A DNA stretch of 64,000 nt from Litsea cubeba. Its lineage: Eukaryota > Streptophyta > Magnoliopsida > Laurales > Lauraceae. The notes below the pieces were generated by a model that did not search any database, was not told where the DNA came from, and was given only the letters and a program-made list of their open reading frames with translations. The translations under genes were made by a program, and so were the position numbers. The stretch is from assembly GCA_012931725.1 (NCBI GenBank), contig CM022944.1, positions 38,433,188 to 38,497,187 of the forward strand, written 5' to 3'. Shown here piece by piece: positions 34,766 to 45,962 of this stretch. How positions within the stretch are numbered: the first letter of the stretch is position 1; each line of letters opens with the position of its first letter.

Positions 34766-37700
34766 ATGGACAAGAGTTGGATGCTACTGTATCATAATAG
34801 ATTCAGTCAGCCGTATATAGACGGGGTGAATTCTTTTATTGAATTCGCAAAGGCAAATTCGCGCGGGAGTAGAGTGATCAAGTGCCCATGTAACTATTGC
34901 TGCAACAGTTTTGACCATGATTATGAGATTGTGAGAAACCATCTACTCGTACGTGGGATGCTGGTATCCTACGACACCTGGTTGCAGCATGGGGAACTTG
35001 CACAATCGGATGATAGCGAGGATGAATCGGATGAGGACCGGGATGGATATGATGAGTTACTAGAGGATCATGGCAGGGGGACTTACATGATGGATGATAC
35101 CCTAGGGATAGATGATGTGCGAAACTTTGAAATTATGCTGGAGGCTTCCCAGCGTGGTTTGTACCCTGGTTGTAAAGATTCAGAAACGCTGTTAGCGTTT
35201 GTCATTAGGATGCTACATGTGAAGGTTCAATATAGGTGGAGCAACAAGTCATTTGACAAGGTCTTGGAGATATTTAGGGACGTCCTACCAGAAGGTAATG
35301 TGGTGCCCGCGTCCGTCTATGAGGCCAAGAAGCTACTGCGTGACTTGGGCTTAGGATATGAGCACATTGAGTCCTGCAAGAATGATTGCATACTTTTTTG
35401 GAAGGAGAATGCTCACCTGGATAAGTGTCCGGAATGTGGGGAGCCTAGGTACAAGGTCAATGATGGCAATGGTAAGCAAATCGCTCATAAGATATTGCGT
35501 TACTTCCCATTGATACCTAGGCTACGGAGGTTATACATGTCCCGGATGACGGCCAAAGAGATGAGATGGCACCATGAGAATGGCATGGATGGCGATCTGG
35601 GTAGGCATCCGGCCGACTATAATGAATGGAAGGAATTTGATTTGAAATTTCCAGAGTTTGCACGGGAGATCCGCAATGTGAGGTTAGGATTGGCCACCGA
35701 TGGGTTTAACCCCTTCGGCAACATGAGCACTTCTTACAGCATGTGGCCCGTCGTACTTATGCCTTATAACCTTCCACCCTGGATGTGCATGAAGGACCCA
35801 TTTTTCATGATGTCCTTACTTATTCCTGGGCCGCAGGCTCCTGGGAAGGAGATCGATGTGTACCTAAGGCCCTTGGTTGATGAGTTGAAGGAGTTGTGGG
35901 AGATTGGTGTCATGACTTACGATGCCCATAGTGAACAGACCTTCCGAATGCATGCGGCTTTGATGTGGACCATTAATGACTTTCCCGCGTATGGTAACTT
36001 ATCTGGTTGGAGCACAAAAGGTTATTTGGCTTGTCCCCCTTGCAACGAAGATTCATTATCGTGTAAGTTGAGAAGTAAGATTGGGTGGGTTGGACATCGA
36101 GCTTACTTGTCTGAGAACCACCTCTGGAGAAGGAGCAAGAAGTTCAATGGTAAGCCAGAGCATAAAATAAAATCCTTGGATTTACCGGTGCAAAGGGTAC
36201 TTGATCAGTTGGATCAACTACCAGAAGTTAGGTTCGGGAAGGGCCCCAACAGCAGGAAAAGACCTCGTGAGCCTACACTATTAAATTGGACAAAGAAGAG
36301 CATCTTGTTTGAGCTACCGTACTGGAAGAAGTTAAACCTTAGGCATAACCTTGATGTCATGCACGTAGAGAAGAACATCTGTGAAAATGTTGTTGGGACA
36401 GTGGTAGGCATAGATAAGAAGAATAAGGACGCAGATAAAGCGCGCGATGATTTAAAGGATATGGGCATCAGGCCGCAATTGCATCTGCAGAGGAATGAAG
36501 AAGGATCCATTGTAAAACCCCATGCATCCTATACGTTGGACCCGAAACAGAAGGAGGGTTTTTTCGAATTCTTGAAATCAATCAAGTACCCGGATGGCTA
36601 TGCAGCAAACCTCTCAAGGTGTGTGACATCGAAAAATGGCAAATTATTGGGTATGAAGAGTCACGACTATCATGTGCTCCTACAACGTCTACTTCCGGTT
36701 GGCCTACGTGGTTATGTTGATAAGGAGTTAAGTACAACTCTATTTGAGTTTGGCAGGTTCTTCCAGGACCTCTGCTCGAAAACATTGAAACAGAGCGATT
36801 TAAAAAAATTAGAGGAACGGGGAGTGTTCATACTTTGTAAGCTCGAGAAGATTTTTCCTCCGGCATTCTTTGATGTAATGGTCCATTTGGCTGTTCACTT
36901 GCCTCGTGAGGCCATGCTTGCTGGACCGGTACAATATCGGTGGATGTACCCCATTGAAAGGTAACCGTTACCAAGTGCTAAAGTGTTTTTGGTTGTAGTA
37001 ATGTGATTGTCTTGTATAAGTAACCTTAATACTAATGTCTCTTTATTTGAAGGTTTCTAGGGACTTTAAAAGGTTACGTTACTAACCGAGCACGACCCGA
37101 AGGCTCGATCGCAGAGGCCTACATTGTCAAAGAGTGTTTAACTTTCTGCTCAATGTACCTAAAAGGGACTGATCGAGATGAACAAAATGATGATGGTGGT
37201 GTGCGTGGTCCCGGAATGGAGATATTCACACAAAATGTCCGCCCCTTTGCACCGATCACAAGGGCACCAGATCCTGTTCAAAATGAACGCAACATGGCTC
37301 ACTGGTTTGTTTTGCATAATAGTCCCGAGTTAGAGCCATATCTTGAGTAAGTGTTTTGGCTTAACTACATGTTTGCATAGATTGTGTCCTTGTTGATCCT
37401 TCAACTACGTTTAATTGCTTATGAATTGCATTTCCTTACGTAGGGAACACAGGAATACAATACAAAATCCAGAAGGGCATGACCTAAGTCAAATACAGCG
37501 AGATCAATTTCCAAAATGGTTCAAGCAACGTGTAAGATATATGATCCCCTATTTGCACGGTAAACATGATCTAATTGGGCCTGAATTCACATTAACTCAA
37601 TAAATTATGTTGCATGTTGCTCATGTAGATGAATGATTTGCGAAATCAAGGGTCGCCAGAAGCAACAGATGAAATGTGGTCGTTATCAAATGGTCCCGGT

Positions 37701-38360
37701 TCGATAGTATATATGTATTCAGGGTGCATATTCAATGGTGTCCGATTCCACACCAGAGATCGCGAGAAAAGGCGTTTGTGCCAGAATAGTGGCTTGGTCG
37801 TGCAAGGGGAGCATCTCGGGAAGACAATTGACTTCTACGGGTACTTGTGCAAAGTCTGGGAATTGACATACATGCATGGGGGTAGGGTGGTGTTATTCCA
37901 ATGTGAATGGTACAACACCGGTACCAGAAACAAAGTGTATACCGATCAACACATAACAAGCATTGATGTTACTGGTCGGTGGTATAAAGATGATCCATTT
38001 GTCCTACCAAGTCAAGCAAAGCAAGTTTTCTATGTTATTGATACTTGCAAAGGCAACAACTGGAGAATCGTAGAACGAGTCAAGCATCGAGGAGTCTGGG
38101 ATGTACCAGAAGTTGATGATGTGCCTAACGAGGCCTTCCAGCAGCACGAAGCAAGTGATGTTGTCCCAATCTGTGTCGAAGATAACGATTTGAATTACTG
38201 TAGAGATGACATTCCGCCAGATATAGTTAATGGTGAGGAGCCATTGGCGGAGCATAGCGATGGCGAAGATGAAACTATGGCGGAGTATATAGACGAGGAT
38301 GATGATGAAGACAATCTGCATAGCCAGTCCGATCCAGATATCGATCCTGACGTAGACTAG
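34766..38360 (+). CDS. CACTA transposase, TNP2/TNPD type, four exons
   Basis: Exons 34766-36960, 37053-37346, 37444-37531 and 37629-38360 join in phase through GT-AG introns to give 1,102 residues without a stop. In order, the protein shows a transposase-associated zinc-binding domain (residues about 1-80, VIKCPCNYCCNSF...HLL), the TNP2/transposase_21 core (about 160-520, with LDKCPECGEPRYK and LDVMHVEKNICENVVGT), a DUF4218-like region (about 590-735, LPREAMLAGPVQYRWMYPIE) and a DUF4216-like region in exon 4 (NGVRFHTRDREKRR, YGYLCKVWEL). The C-terminus is strongly acidic. Acting in the nucleus, it should cut the element ends. This is the most complete coding sequence in the window. Confidence 0.93.
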
Positions 38361-38514
38361 GATGTGTAGTTTTTGTTTTTTAATTTCTGTATGGACAAGT
38401 GTTCTAAATTAATGAAGTTGTTCGTTTACATTTCATGACTCATTTTATATATATCTCATTTTATTTCATTTTATTCGCCCTCATTCTCATGTGTGTCATA
38501 TATAGTTCTCAAAA

Positions 38515-39370
38515 ATGCCCAATGGAGGTAAAACATATGTCAGGCCTGGCTGGGTGGCCAAACAGGCAAAGTTGACAGAATACGAGAAGGTGAGAAATAA
38601 GAACATCATGGAAAGAGACGAGAAATGTCGTGCTTTGGGGGTAAAGAAAATAGCCAGCACTGTTTTTGGATTGAGTCAAACGGGCAGAACGAAAAGTGGA
38701 GTGGGAAATAGAAAATCGGGTGAAGATGACGATGATGAGGAGTATCGACCGCCCCAGTGTGATTTTGGGTTGGTTTATTCAGATGAAGATACAGGTGATG
38801 ATGGGGATGATGAGTCTTCTGGGTCTGATCATGCGAATATGGTAATTTCTGTCTATTGATTTATGACAAGCCATTCTAGTTATAAACATCTTTCATCCAC
38901 TTTATTATGTATTTCAGTACTAATACTTCACTGTTGTGGCGTGACAGGTTACTGATATGACTCTAGGGAAGCGAAGTAGACATGCTTCCGTTGTAGCAGC
39001 TGCACTGTCCCAGACTATACCGGCACTACCTCAAGTCACACAGTCTTCCCGTGCAAACCGCACGCCCGATGAGGCGGCCGTAGCTAGACCGACACAGCCT
39101 CAAGAGACACGGCCTTCTCATGCGGATAGCATGCTTAAGGTGGCGACCAATTCTAGACCGATGGATCCTACAGGGATTGCCGTGTCTTCTGGCCAGCCTG
39201 ACCAGGTTTTGAGTCAGCGTACTCCGAGCAGTAGTGTTGGTGAGAAATTTAGAATTATTTACGTTTAAGATTTACATTCTTTTAATTTTATATGCCTAGT
39301 AACAAAATTAATATTTTGATCATGACATCATTAGGCTTAGGCGAAGGCTCCCGCAGATTGCTATATATTA
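38515..39370 (+). CDS. Second CACTA ORF (possible TNPA-like protein), short
   Basis: Exon 38515-38841 (MPNGGKTYVRPGWVAKQAKL...) joins in frame to 38948-39239, and possibly to a third exon starting at 39335. That exon would give VGLGEGSRR and then stop within about 20 codons. The protein has a Lys/Glu-rich helix, an acidic Asp/Glu stretch and a Ser/Thr/Pro-rich tail. Its position 150 bp after the transposase fits the second gene of CACTA elements. It is much shorter than typical TNPA or transposase_24 proteins and ends just before the minisatellite, so it is probably truncated. Confidence 0.6.
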
Positions 39371-39684
39371 AAATGGGATGCATGGAGTTTTTTTAAACAA
39401 CATTGCAAATGTTGGAATGTCATAGTAGAATGTTAGCATGGATTTGTATTTTGTAATGGTAATGTTAAAGTGTGTTGTAAGGATATTTGAATGTTTAAAT
39501 TTTTATGGTATGGGGTTTTGGTTGGTACTGTAGGTGCTTGTCTATTTGGGTTTTGGAAGATGATTTTTTTTGTCACAGGGGAACAATTGAGCTAGTTGTT
39601 ACTTTCCCCTCACAGTTCTTGCATCTGTTTTTTTCGTTGGCAAGGGGGTGGGTGAGAGAGAGGAAAGTAAGAGAGGAGGTGGTC

Positions 39685-41092
39685 GTTCAGGTGGGTGTGC
39701 AGGGTGGTGGAAGAAGAGGAGGCAGTGGGTGTGCAGGTGGGTGTGCAGGGTGATGGAAGAAGAGGAGGTAGTGGGGCAGCAGGTGGGTGTGCAGGGTGGT
39801 GGAAGAAGAGGAGGCAGTGGGTGTGCAGGTGGGTGTGCAGGTGGGTGTGTAAAGGGTGGTTGTTCAGGTGGGCTGTGCAGGGTGGGTGTGGGCAGGGTGG
39901 TGGAAGAAGAGGAGGCAGTGGGTGTGCAGCAGGTGGGTGTGCAGGGTGATGGAAGAAGAGGAGGTAGTGGGGCAGCAGGTGGGTGTGCAGGGTGATGGAA
40001 GAAGAGGAGGTAGTGGGGCAGCAGGTGGGTGTGCAGGGTGGTGGAAGAAGAGGAGGCAGTGGGTGTGCAGGTGGGTGTGCAGGTGGGTGTGTAAAGGGTG
40101 GTTGTTCAGGTGGGCTGTGCAGGGTGGGTGTGGGCAGGGTGGTGGAAGAAGAGGAGGCAGTGGGTGTGCAGCAGGTGGGTGTGCAGGGTGATGGAAGAAG
40201 AGGAGGTAGTGGGGCAGCAGGTGGGTGTGCAGGGTGATGGAAGAAGAGGAGGTAGTGGGGCAGCAGGTGGGTGTGCAGGGTGGTGGAAGAAGAGGAGGCA
40301 GTGGGTGTGCAGGTGGGTGTGCAGGTGGGTGTGTAAAGGGTGGTTGTTCAGGTGGGCTGTGCAGGGTGGGTGTGGGCAGGGTGGTGGAAGAAGAGGAGGC
40401 AGTGGGTGTGCAGCAGGTGGGTGTGCAGGGTGATGGAAGAAGAGGAGGTAGTGGGGCAGCAGGTGGGTGTGCAGGGTGGTGGAAGAAGAGGAGGTAGTGG
40501 GGCAGCAGGTGGGTGTGCAGGGTGGTGGAAGAAGAGGAGGCAGTGGGTGTGCAGGTGGGTGTGCAGGTGGGTGTGTAAAGGGTGGTTGTTCAGGTGGGCT
40601 GTGCAGGGTGGGTGTGGGCAGGGTGGTGGAAGAAGAGGAGGCAGTGGGTGTGCAGCAGGTGGGTGTGCAGGGTGATGGAAGAAGAGGAGGTAGTGGGGCA
40701 GCAGGTGGGTGTGCAGGGTGATGGAAGAAGAGGAGGTAGTGGGGCAGCAGGTGGGTGTGCAGGGTGATGGAAGAAGAGGAGGTAGTGGGGCAGCAGGTGG
40801 GTGTGCAGGGTGGTGGAAGAAGAGGAGGCAGTGGGTGTGCAGGTGGGTGTGCAGGTGGGTGTGTAAAGGGTGGTTGTTCAGGTGGGCTGTGCAGGGTGGG
40901 TGTGGGCAGGGTGGTGGAAGAAGAGGAGGCAGTGGGTGTGCAGCAGGTGGGTGTGGGCAGGGTGGTGGAAGAAGAGGAGGCAGTGGGTGTGCAGCAGGTG
41001 GGTGTGCAGGGTGATGGAAGAAGAGGAGGTAGTGGGTGTGCAGGTGGGTGTGCAGCAGGTGGGTGTGTGCAGGGTGGGTGTGCAAATGTTAA
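39685..41092 (+). repeat. G-rich minisatellite with 242-bp higher-order repeat
   Basis: The array is built from units of about 46 bp such as gtgggtgtgcagggtgrtgg + aagaagaggaggyagtgggg. The marker gtaaagggtggttgttcagg recurs at about 39850, 40092, 40334, 40576 and 40864: spacings 242, 242, 242 and 288, the last being one extra 46-bp unit. The + strand is very G-rich with GGGTG runs and could form G-quadruplexes. Neither 242 nor 46 is divisible by three, so the long open frames across it are not conserved coding. Confidence 0.95.
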
Positions 41093-41344
41093 TATGAAGT
41101 GGCATGAATGTTCTTGTTTCATTTCTTGATGGTTTTGGAAAAGAAATGGGAGAAAGGATGTGCGCATGGTGTGCAGGTGGAGGAAATAACTGGCATTGGG
41201 TTCATGCGGTGCTACGGTGCAACTATGAGAGTTCAGGTGCTTAAAAAATTCTTTATTTTATTTGATTTTGTTCTACCTAGACCAAATTAGCAGTTTTTTT
41301 TTTCTTGTGAATGCATTTAATCTGCAAATTATTCCTTCTTGCAG

Positions 41345-41399
41345 GATCTTGGAAAGTATTTATTCTGGAAGTGTCTACATCTGGGAATATCAGTTTCAG
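41345..41399 (+). pseudogene. Possible captured exon of a WD40 protein (coatomer beta'-like)
   Basis: A 55-bp segment with AG before and GTAAGG after. One frame reads ILESIYSGSVYIWEYQFQ, similar to the first WD repeat of coatomer beta' subunits (pattern IL-S-YSG-IW-YQ-Q). It is short, so the match is tentative. Confidence 0.35.
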
Positions 41400-41811
41400 G
41401 TAAGGAATGCTTGTATAAATATTGACTTTATATAATTGTTAGAAGACAACGCGCACTTAATATTGATTTCAAAGTCTATCCTTGGATCAATCTATGATAC
41501 GATGAATTCATCTAAATTGAAAGATTTGTCATCAATCTATTATAGTTGGCATTGGATTTACCATTTTTCAACTGGTGTGGCTGACAGTTTCATTATTCAA
41601 AGTTGACAAGACAGACCCCACTTTCAAGGGCTCTCAATGGATGATAGAAGCTTAAGTTAATTAGAGCCAATTAGAGATTAGTGTCACAGGTCCAAGGTGC
41701 CTTGACATACATTATTTTCTGCTTAACATTTGTCACATGAACTTTGCAAGCTGATATCACAATTCACATTTAATCTTAATCTGGTATTGCAACTTTATCT
41801 TTGGCCGGGAG

Positions 41812-42150
41812 ATCCAATGCTACATTTGCAATAGGTTTGGCCATCTTTGTTGTGCCAACATACATGATTATGGTCCTAGAGGTTTCTTGTTACAACTGTG
41901 GTCAATACTGTGGTCAATCATACTGGCTTAGTAAGTTGTATTCACCACTGAATTAACAGAAGTTTTATATGTTTTCATGTGGCTTATTCCCCCTAGTTCA
42001 AGTTTATCAGATCTGTTAATGTGTGGAATCTACCGATGTAGGGATGTGCAAAAACGTATTGCGACACAAGTAATGCTGCATCGCCTACTTATTGTTACAA
42101 ATGTGGAGAAGGACATTTTGCACGGGGTTGCAATAAATCTGGGAAGGTCT
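41812..42150 (+). pseudogene. Captured fragment of a CCHC zinc-knuckle protein gene
   Basis: 41809-41880 encodes EIQCYICNRFGHLCCANIHD. After a 2-bp frame loss near 41880 comes VSCYNCGQYCGQS. A separate piece at 42067-42140 encodes TSNAASPTYCYKCGEGHFAR followed by GC. These are successive CX2CX4HX4C-type knuckles of a plant nucleic-acid-binding protein. The pieces are separated and out of frame, so this is a decayed fragment, not an expressed gene. Confidence 0.65.
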
Positions 42151-42617
42151 ATGTCGAAAAAAATCTTTAACATGCTTTTGTGGAAAAACTTTCAAGCATG
42201 TTTATCTAGAACTTAAGTACACATGCCAAAATGTGCACAAGTGAGATGCAAGCTGAACATCAACTGGTCACATCATCCGGATTACTTGGTCCAAAAGTTA
42301 TCTAGTCCTTTCATCCAAGATAATCACATTATTTTTGAACAAGTTCTGGTTGCTGGATGAGTATGGCAGTCTGATTTTTGCACAGGGAATTTACACTGGA
42401 TCATGCTGATGAATGGTTTGGGTGCTGCACTCATAGCACACATTGGTAGGAATGGTTATATTTTGGTGTTCTAGTAGGTGTAGGTTTTATCATTCATTTT
42501 CATGGTTTTAATTTCATTCCAATGAGACAGTTGCATTATTTTGCTTTGTGCAGTTCGGTCAGTGGGTTTGTGAGCCATCAATGCCTACCCAGAGACTTTG
42601 TATGTTTCGTAAAGACC

Positions 42618-43390
42618 TGGGCGGTGGGTGTGCAGGTGGGTGTGCAGGGTGATGGAAGAAGAGGAGGCAGGTGGGTGTGCAGCAGGTGGGTGTGTGCAGG
42701 GTGGGTGTGCAGGGTGATGGAAGAAGAGGAGGTAGTGGGTGTGCAGGGTGATGGAAGAAGAGGAGGTAGTGGGGCAGTAGGTGGGTGTGCAGCAGGTGGG
42801 TGTGTGCAGCAGGTGGGTGTGCAGGGTGATGGAAGAAGAGGAGGTAGTGGGTGTGCAGCAGGTGGGTGTGCAGGGTGATGGAAGAAGAGGAGGTAGTGGG
42901 GCAGCAGGTGGGTGTGCAGGGTGGTGGAAAGAGAGGAGGCAGTGGGTGGTGCAGGTGGGTGTGCAGGTGGGTGTGTAAAGGGTGGTTGTTCAGGTGGGCT
43001 TGTGCAGGGTGGGTGTGGGCAGGGTGGTGGAAGAAGAGGAGGCAGTGGGTGTGCAGCAGGTGGGTGTGCAGCAGGTGGGTGTGTGCAGGGTGGTGCAGAA
43101 AAATGGGCTGTGCAGGGTGGGTGTGTGCAGGGTGGTGTAGCAGGTGGGCTGTGGCAGGTGGGTGTGTGCAGGGTGGTGGAAGAAGAGGAGGCAGTGGGTG
43201 TGCAGCAGGTGGGTGTGCAGCAGGTGGGTGTGTGCAGGGTGGTGCAGAAAAATGGGCTGTGCAGGGTGGGTGTGTGCAGGGTGGGTGTGTGCAGGGTGGT
43301 GCAGCAGGTGGCCTGTGCAAGGTGGGTGTGTGCAGGGTGGTGGAAGAAGAGGAGGCAGTGGGTGTGCAGGTGGGTGTGCAGCAGGTGGGA
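42618..43390 (+). repeat. Second, more irregular minisatellite block of the same unit family
   Basis: It uses the same building phrases as 39685-41092 (gtgtgcagcaggtgggtgtg, ggtggtggaagaagaggagg, gtaaagggtggttgttcagg at about 42973), but with rearranged order and extra motifs such as ggtggtgcagaaaaatgggc, present twice (43089 and 43238). It ends directly against the valyl-tRNA synthetase fragment. Confidence 0.9.
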
Positions 43391-43391
43391 T

Positions 43392-43532
43392 GTGATGCTA
43401 GAGGACAACCAATGACCATTGGATGGTTGGAAGAACTGAGGAAGAAGCACTTTCAGAGGCAAATAACCTGTTCTCTGGGAAGAAACTTCAGATTGCTCGA
43501 GACCCAGATGTACTAGACACATGGTTTTCTTC
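43392..43532 (+). pseudogene. Captured fragment of valyl-tRNA synthetase
   Basis: 43411 onward reads NDHWMVGRTEEEALSEA, then FSGKKLQ and ARDPDVLDTWFSS, the class I valyl-tRNA synthetase editing-to-catalytic segment with its conserved DPDVLDTWFSS. Upstream, VMLEDNQ is in another frame, implying a small deletion. Past WFSS the expected Gly-Leu-Phe/Leu-Pro sequence is replaced by unrelated residues. Confidence 0.72.
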
Positions 43533-43559
43533 TAGTGCGCCACAAATGGACTGGGCAAT

Positions 43560-44063
43560 TCTTTGCTCTTAAGGTAATGCTTGAGAGTTGTTGCATCCTC
43601 TTAGGTTGTATTAAACTGATTTTTGTCTTGGTGATTCACATGTGTCAACTAGAAGTTTTACATGCATCAAAGTCTATTTTACATTCACAGTCCTTTAAGA
43701 TGGCTGGATTGTTCTCTGTTCATGCTTCTGTGGATCTCATTTATATTGACCTGATTGTTCAAATTATCCATGAAACTAATTCGAAAGTTGCATTTTCATG
43801 ACAAGTTGTGTTTAGCCAGCGCAAAACATATTTACTTTGACAAAGCACTATAAGGAAAACTCTGCTTGTGTCTATTTATAAAATCGAATCAAATCCTTTT
43901 TTTCCTCAAATGTCATCCTAAACAGATGTTTAAATACTATGATGCAAGTGCAGTCGTTTTAAATTTTATTTGTTTGGGGGGGGGGGGGTGTGGGGGGGTT
44001 GTTTAATCATGTTATTTCATATACGTTCCTTCAAAATTATTTGATTCATATCATTTGATGTAG
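43560..44063. other. Spacer between captured fragments
   Basis: AT-rich with a poly-G run at 43976-44000. The + strand open frame 43535-43801 shows no domain. Confidence 0.45.
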
Positions 44064-44732
44064 GAAAATAAGGATACTGGTGCAGACAATGGGTTGATCG
44101 GTCAGTTTGGTGTTGGGTTCTACTCGGCTTTCCTTGTTGCAGAGAAGGTAGTCAGCCTTTGCTTTTATTTTATGGTGATATTGATCTTTATCTTTAGAAT
44201 TTCTGGGCTCAGCTTTTTCTCTTCTGAGATGTTCATTGTAGTTTCTAGTAACTGGGTGAAAGCCACACAAATGTGAAGCATTATTGTCTAGCACTAGGAA
44301 GAATGTTTGAGCTGATAGAATTTTTGACTAATTGTTGCATTTTGAGCTGCGTCTATATGTGTAGTTATATAATATTTGTGTGGGTTCCAGGTGGTTGTAT
44401 CTACTAAAAGCCCAAGGTCTGATAAGCAGTATGTTTGGGAAGCAGAAGCTGATAGCAGCTCCTATGTGATTAGGGAAGAGACTGATCCTGACAAACTGCT
44501 GCGCCGGGGGACACAAATTACTCTCTATTTACGGGTAAGATGATCTCAATTCCTTCCATTGGCAAATGTTTGTAACATTCATTAAAATCTTTGGATTATT
44601 TATTCTGCTCTTGCAGACAGACGATAAGTATGAATTTGCAGAGCCTGCAAGAATTCAAGGATTGGTTAAGAATTATTCTCAGTTTGTATCCTCCCTATTT
44701 ACACATGGCAGGAAAAATCAAGGACATTTGAG
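44064..44732 (+). pseudogene. Captured fragment of chloroplast HSP90 (HSP90C type), three exons
   Basis: Exons 44064-44147 (ENKDTGADNGLIGQFGVGFY...), 44391-44534 (STKSPRSDKQYVWEAEADSS..., RRGTQITLYLR) and 44617-44732 (TDDKYEFAEPARIQGLVKNY) have good GT-AG borders and join in phase. They encode the end of the HSP90 N-terminal ATPase domain, including the GQFGVGFYSAF lid/Gly loop, closest to the plastid isoform. A single base is missing at about 44691 in the segment normally reading SFPIYTW, shifting the frame. The rest of HSP90 is absent. Introns are retained, so capture was from genomic DNA, not a cDNA. Confidence 0.82.
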
Positions 44733-45350
44733 GTGAGGATCTTTCATGGTTTTTCCTGTTTGCCAAATTACGTTCTGCAATGCTTGTAATCCTTCTCTAA
44801 GTCAATAAAGAGCATATGGTCCTCTCTTAACTTTTCTGTAAGTTGTCTTAAAAGAAACTTTCTGTCTCCTCTCTTAACTTTTCTGTAAGTTGTCTTAAAA
44901 GAAACTTTCCGTAGTAAATCTACCTGGCATAAATTAAGGTCTCTCTCTCTCTCTCTCTCTCTCCAAAATATGATTGTTGCAAGTGTTAGTGTGTTACTGT
45001 TACTCTTTCTCAAAGCCTCATCCTATGACTCAGAAGTCCAATAGCTTGTAATTTGCATACTATTGAATTCTTCTATTAATGGTTTTTATTTATTTTATCC
45101 ATGGACATAAATATAGGCTCAAATACAACCCAAGTACACGCATATAGGGTAATAACTTAAATTCTTCCATTGACACCTTTTTTTAAAGTCAGGATCAGGC
45201 TCTACTCGATTCCGAGTCGGGTTGAAATCTTCTCTTCCTCTTCATGGTATTCTAATGATATTAGAAATGTTTAAAAAGTAATGTTTGTTGTGTTTGAAAT
45301 TGTGCGTACAGGAGGCTGACAAATACAGGAAAAATATTAAAAAAATATTT
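44733..45350. other. CACTA 3' region
   Basis: Contains an exact local repeat of about 43 bp (tcctctcttaacttttctgt + aagttgtcttaaaagaaac, at 44820 and 44869) and a CT microsatellite at 44940-44962. No coding exon is seen. Confidence 0.5.
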
Positions 45351-45359
45351 TTTTTTAAA

Positions 45360-45962
45360 ATATAAATGCTTTGCCGGCGCATTTAAAACGCCGGCAACAA
45401 TTTTTAAAAAAATTATATTAATGTTTTACCGGCGCACACAAACGCCGGCAAAAGTTTTTAAACGTTTTTTTAATTTATTATTAAAAAAAAAATTACCTTC
45501 CCCGGCGCGAAAATAACGCCGGCAATGTTTTACCGGCACATATATTCGCCGGCATAAGCCTTAAATAACGCCGGCAAAAGTTTTAAAAAATTTGAATAAC
45601 TCTTTTCCCGGCGAAAATAACGCCGGTAAAAGGTTTAAAAAAATTCTTTTATTTGCTTTTTCCGGCAAAAAATAGCGCGGGAAGTCCTTTACCGGCGAAA
45701 CATAACGCCGGGAAAAGTTTTTAAAAAATTTATTACTCCTCTTTCCCGGCGATATAAATTATTTTGCCGGCGAAAATTAACGCCGGTAATGTTTATTCCT
45801 TTCCCGGCGTTTATACATTTTGCAGGCAAAATACATTGCTGGCGTAGTATTGCCGGCGAATTGCCGGCGCATCAATAATCGCCGGGAAATCAATTTCCCG
45901 GCGTTTTCTTGACTTTTGCCGGCGTTTTCTTAGCGCCGGGAAAAGTGAAATTTCTTGTAGTG
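45360..45962. repeat. CACTA right subterminal CCGGCG repeats and TIR
   Basis: About 25 cgccggc/gccggcg motifs in both orientations spaced by AT-rich DNA, ending in the inverted TIR (45934-45962). This end is twice as long as the left subterminal block. Confidence 0.92.

Larger units (their letters stand above)
31397..45962 (+). mobile_element. Complete CACTA (En/Spm) transposon with captured gene fragments
   Basis: 14,566 bp. The left end reads CACTACAAGAAAATGCACT; the right end inverted reads CACTACAAGAAATTTCACT. The 3-bp TSD is TAC (31394-31396 and 45963-45965), as expected for the superfamily. Both ends are dense with CCGGCG-type subterminal repeats. The element encodes a four-exon TNP2-type transposase (34766-38360) and a shorter second ORF (38515-39370). 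Its 3' third holds two minisatellite blocks and fragments of host genes (CCHC zinc-knuckle protein, valyl-tRNA synthetase, chloroplast HSP90), all on +. The transposase frame shows no lesion, so the element could be autonomous or recently so. Confidence 0.95.

Noticed and set aside
40106..41167. 353-residue His/Pro/Thr-rich open frame on the - strand, and many 60-120-residue frames on +
   Set aside because: They are read-through of the minisatellite. The 242-bp and 46-bp periods are not multiples of three, so successive units are read in different frames; there is no start context or domain.
42559..43522. Long - strand frames of 286 and 314 residues
   Set aside because: Same minisatellite composition on the complementary strand; no family features.
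43976..44000. Poly-G run as a regulatory element
   Set aside because: A homopolymer with no other support; may also be a sequencing-prone tract.
44064..44732. Functional HSP90 gene
   Set aside because: Only three middle exons are present, with a frame-shifting single-base deletion, and they lie inside a CACTA element.
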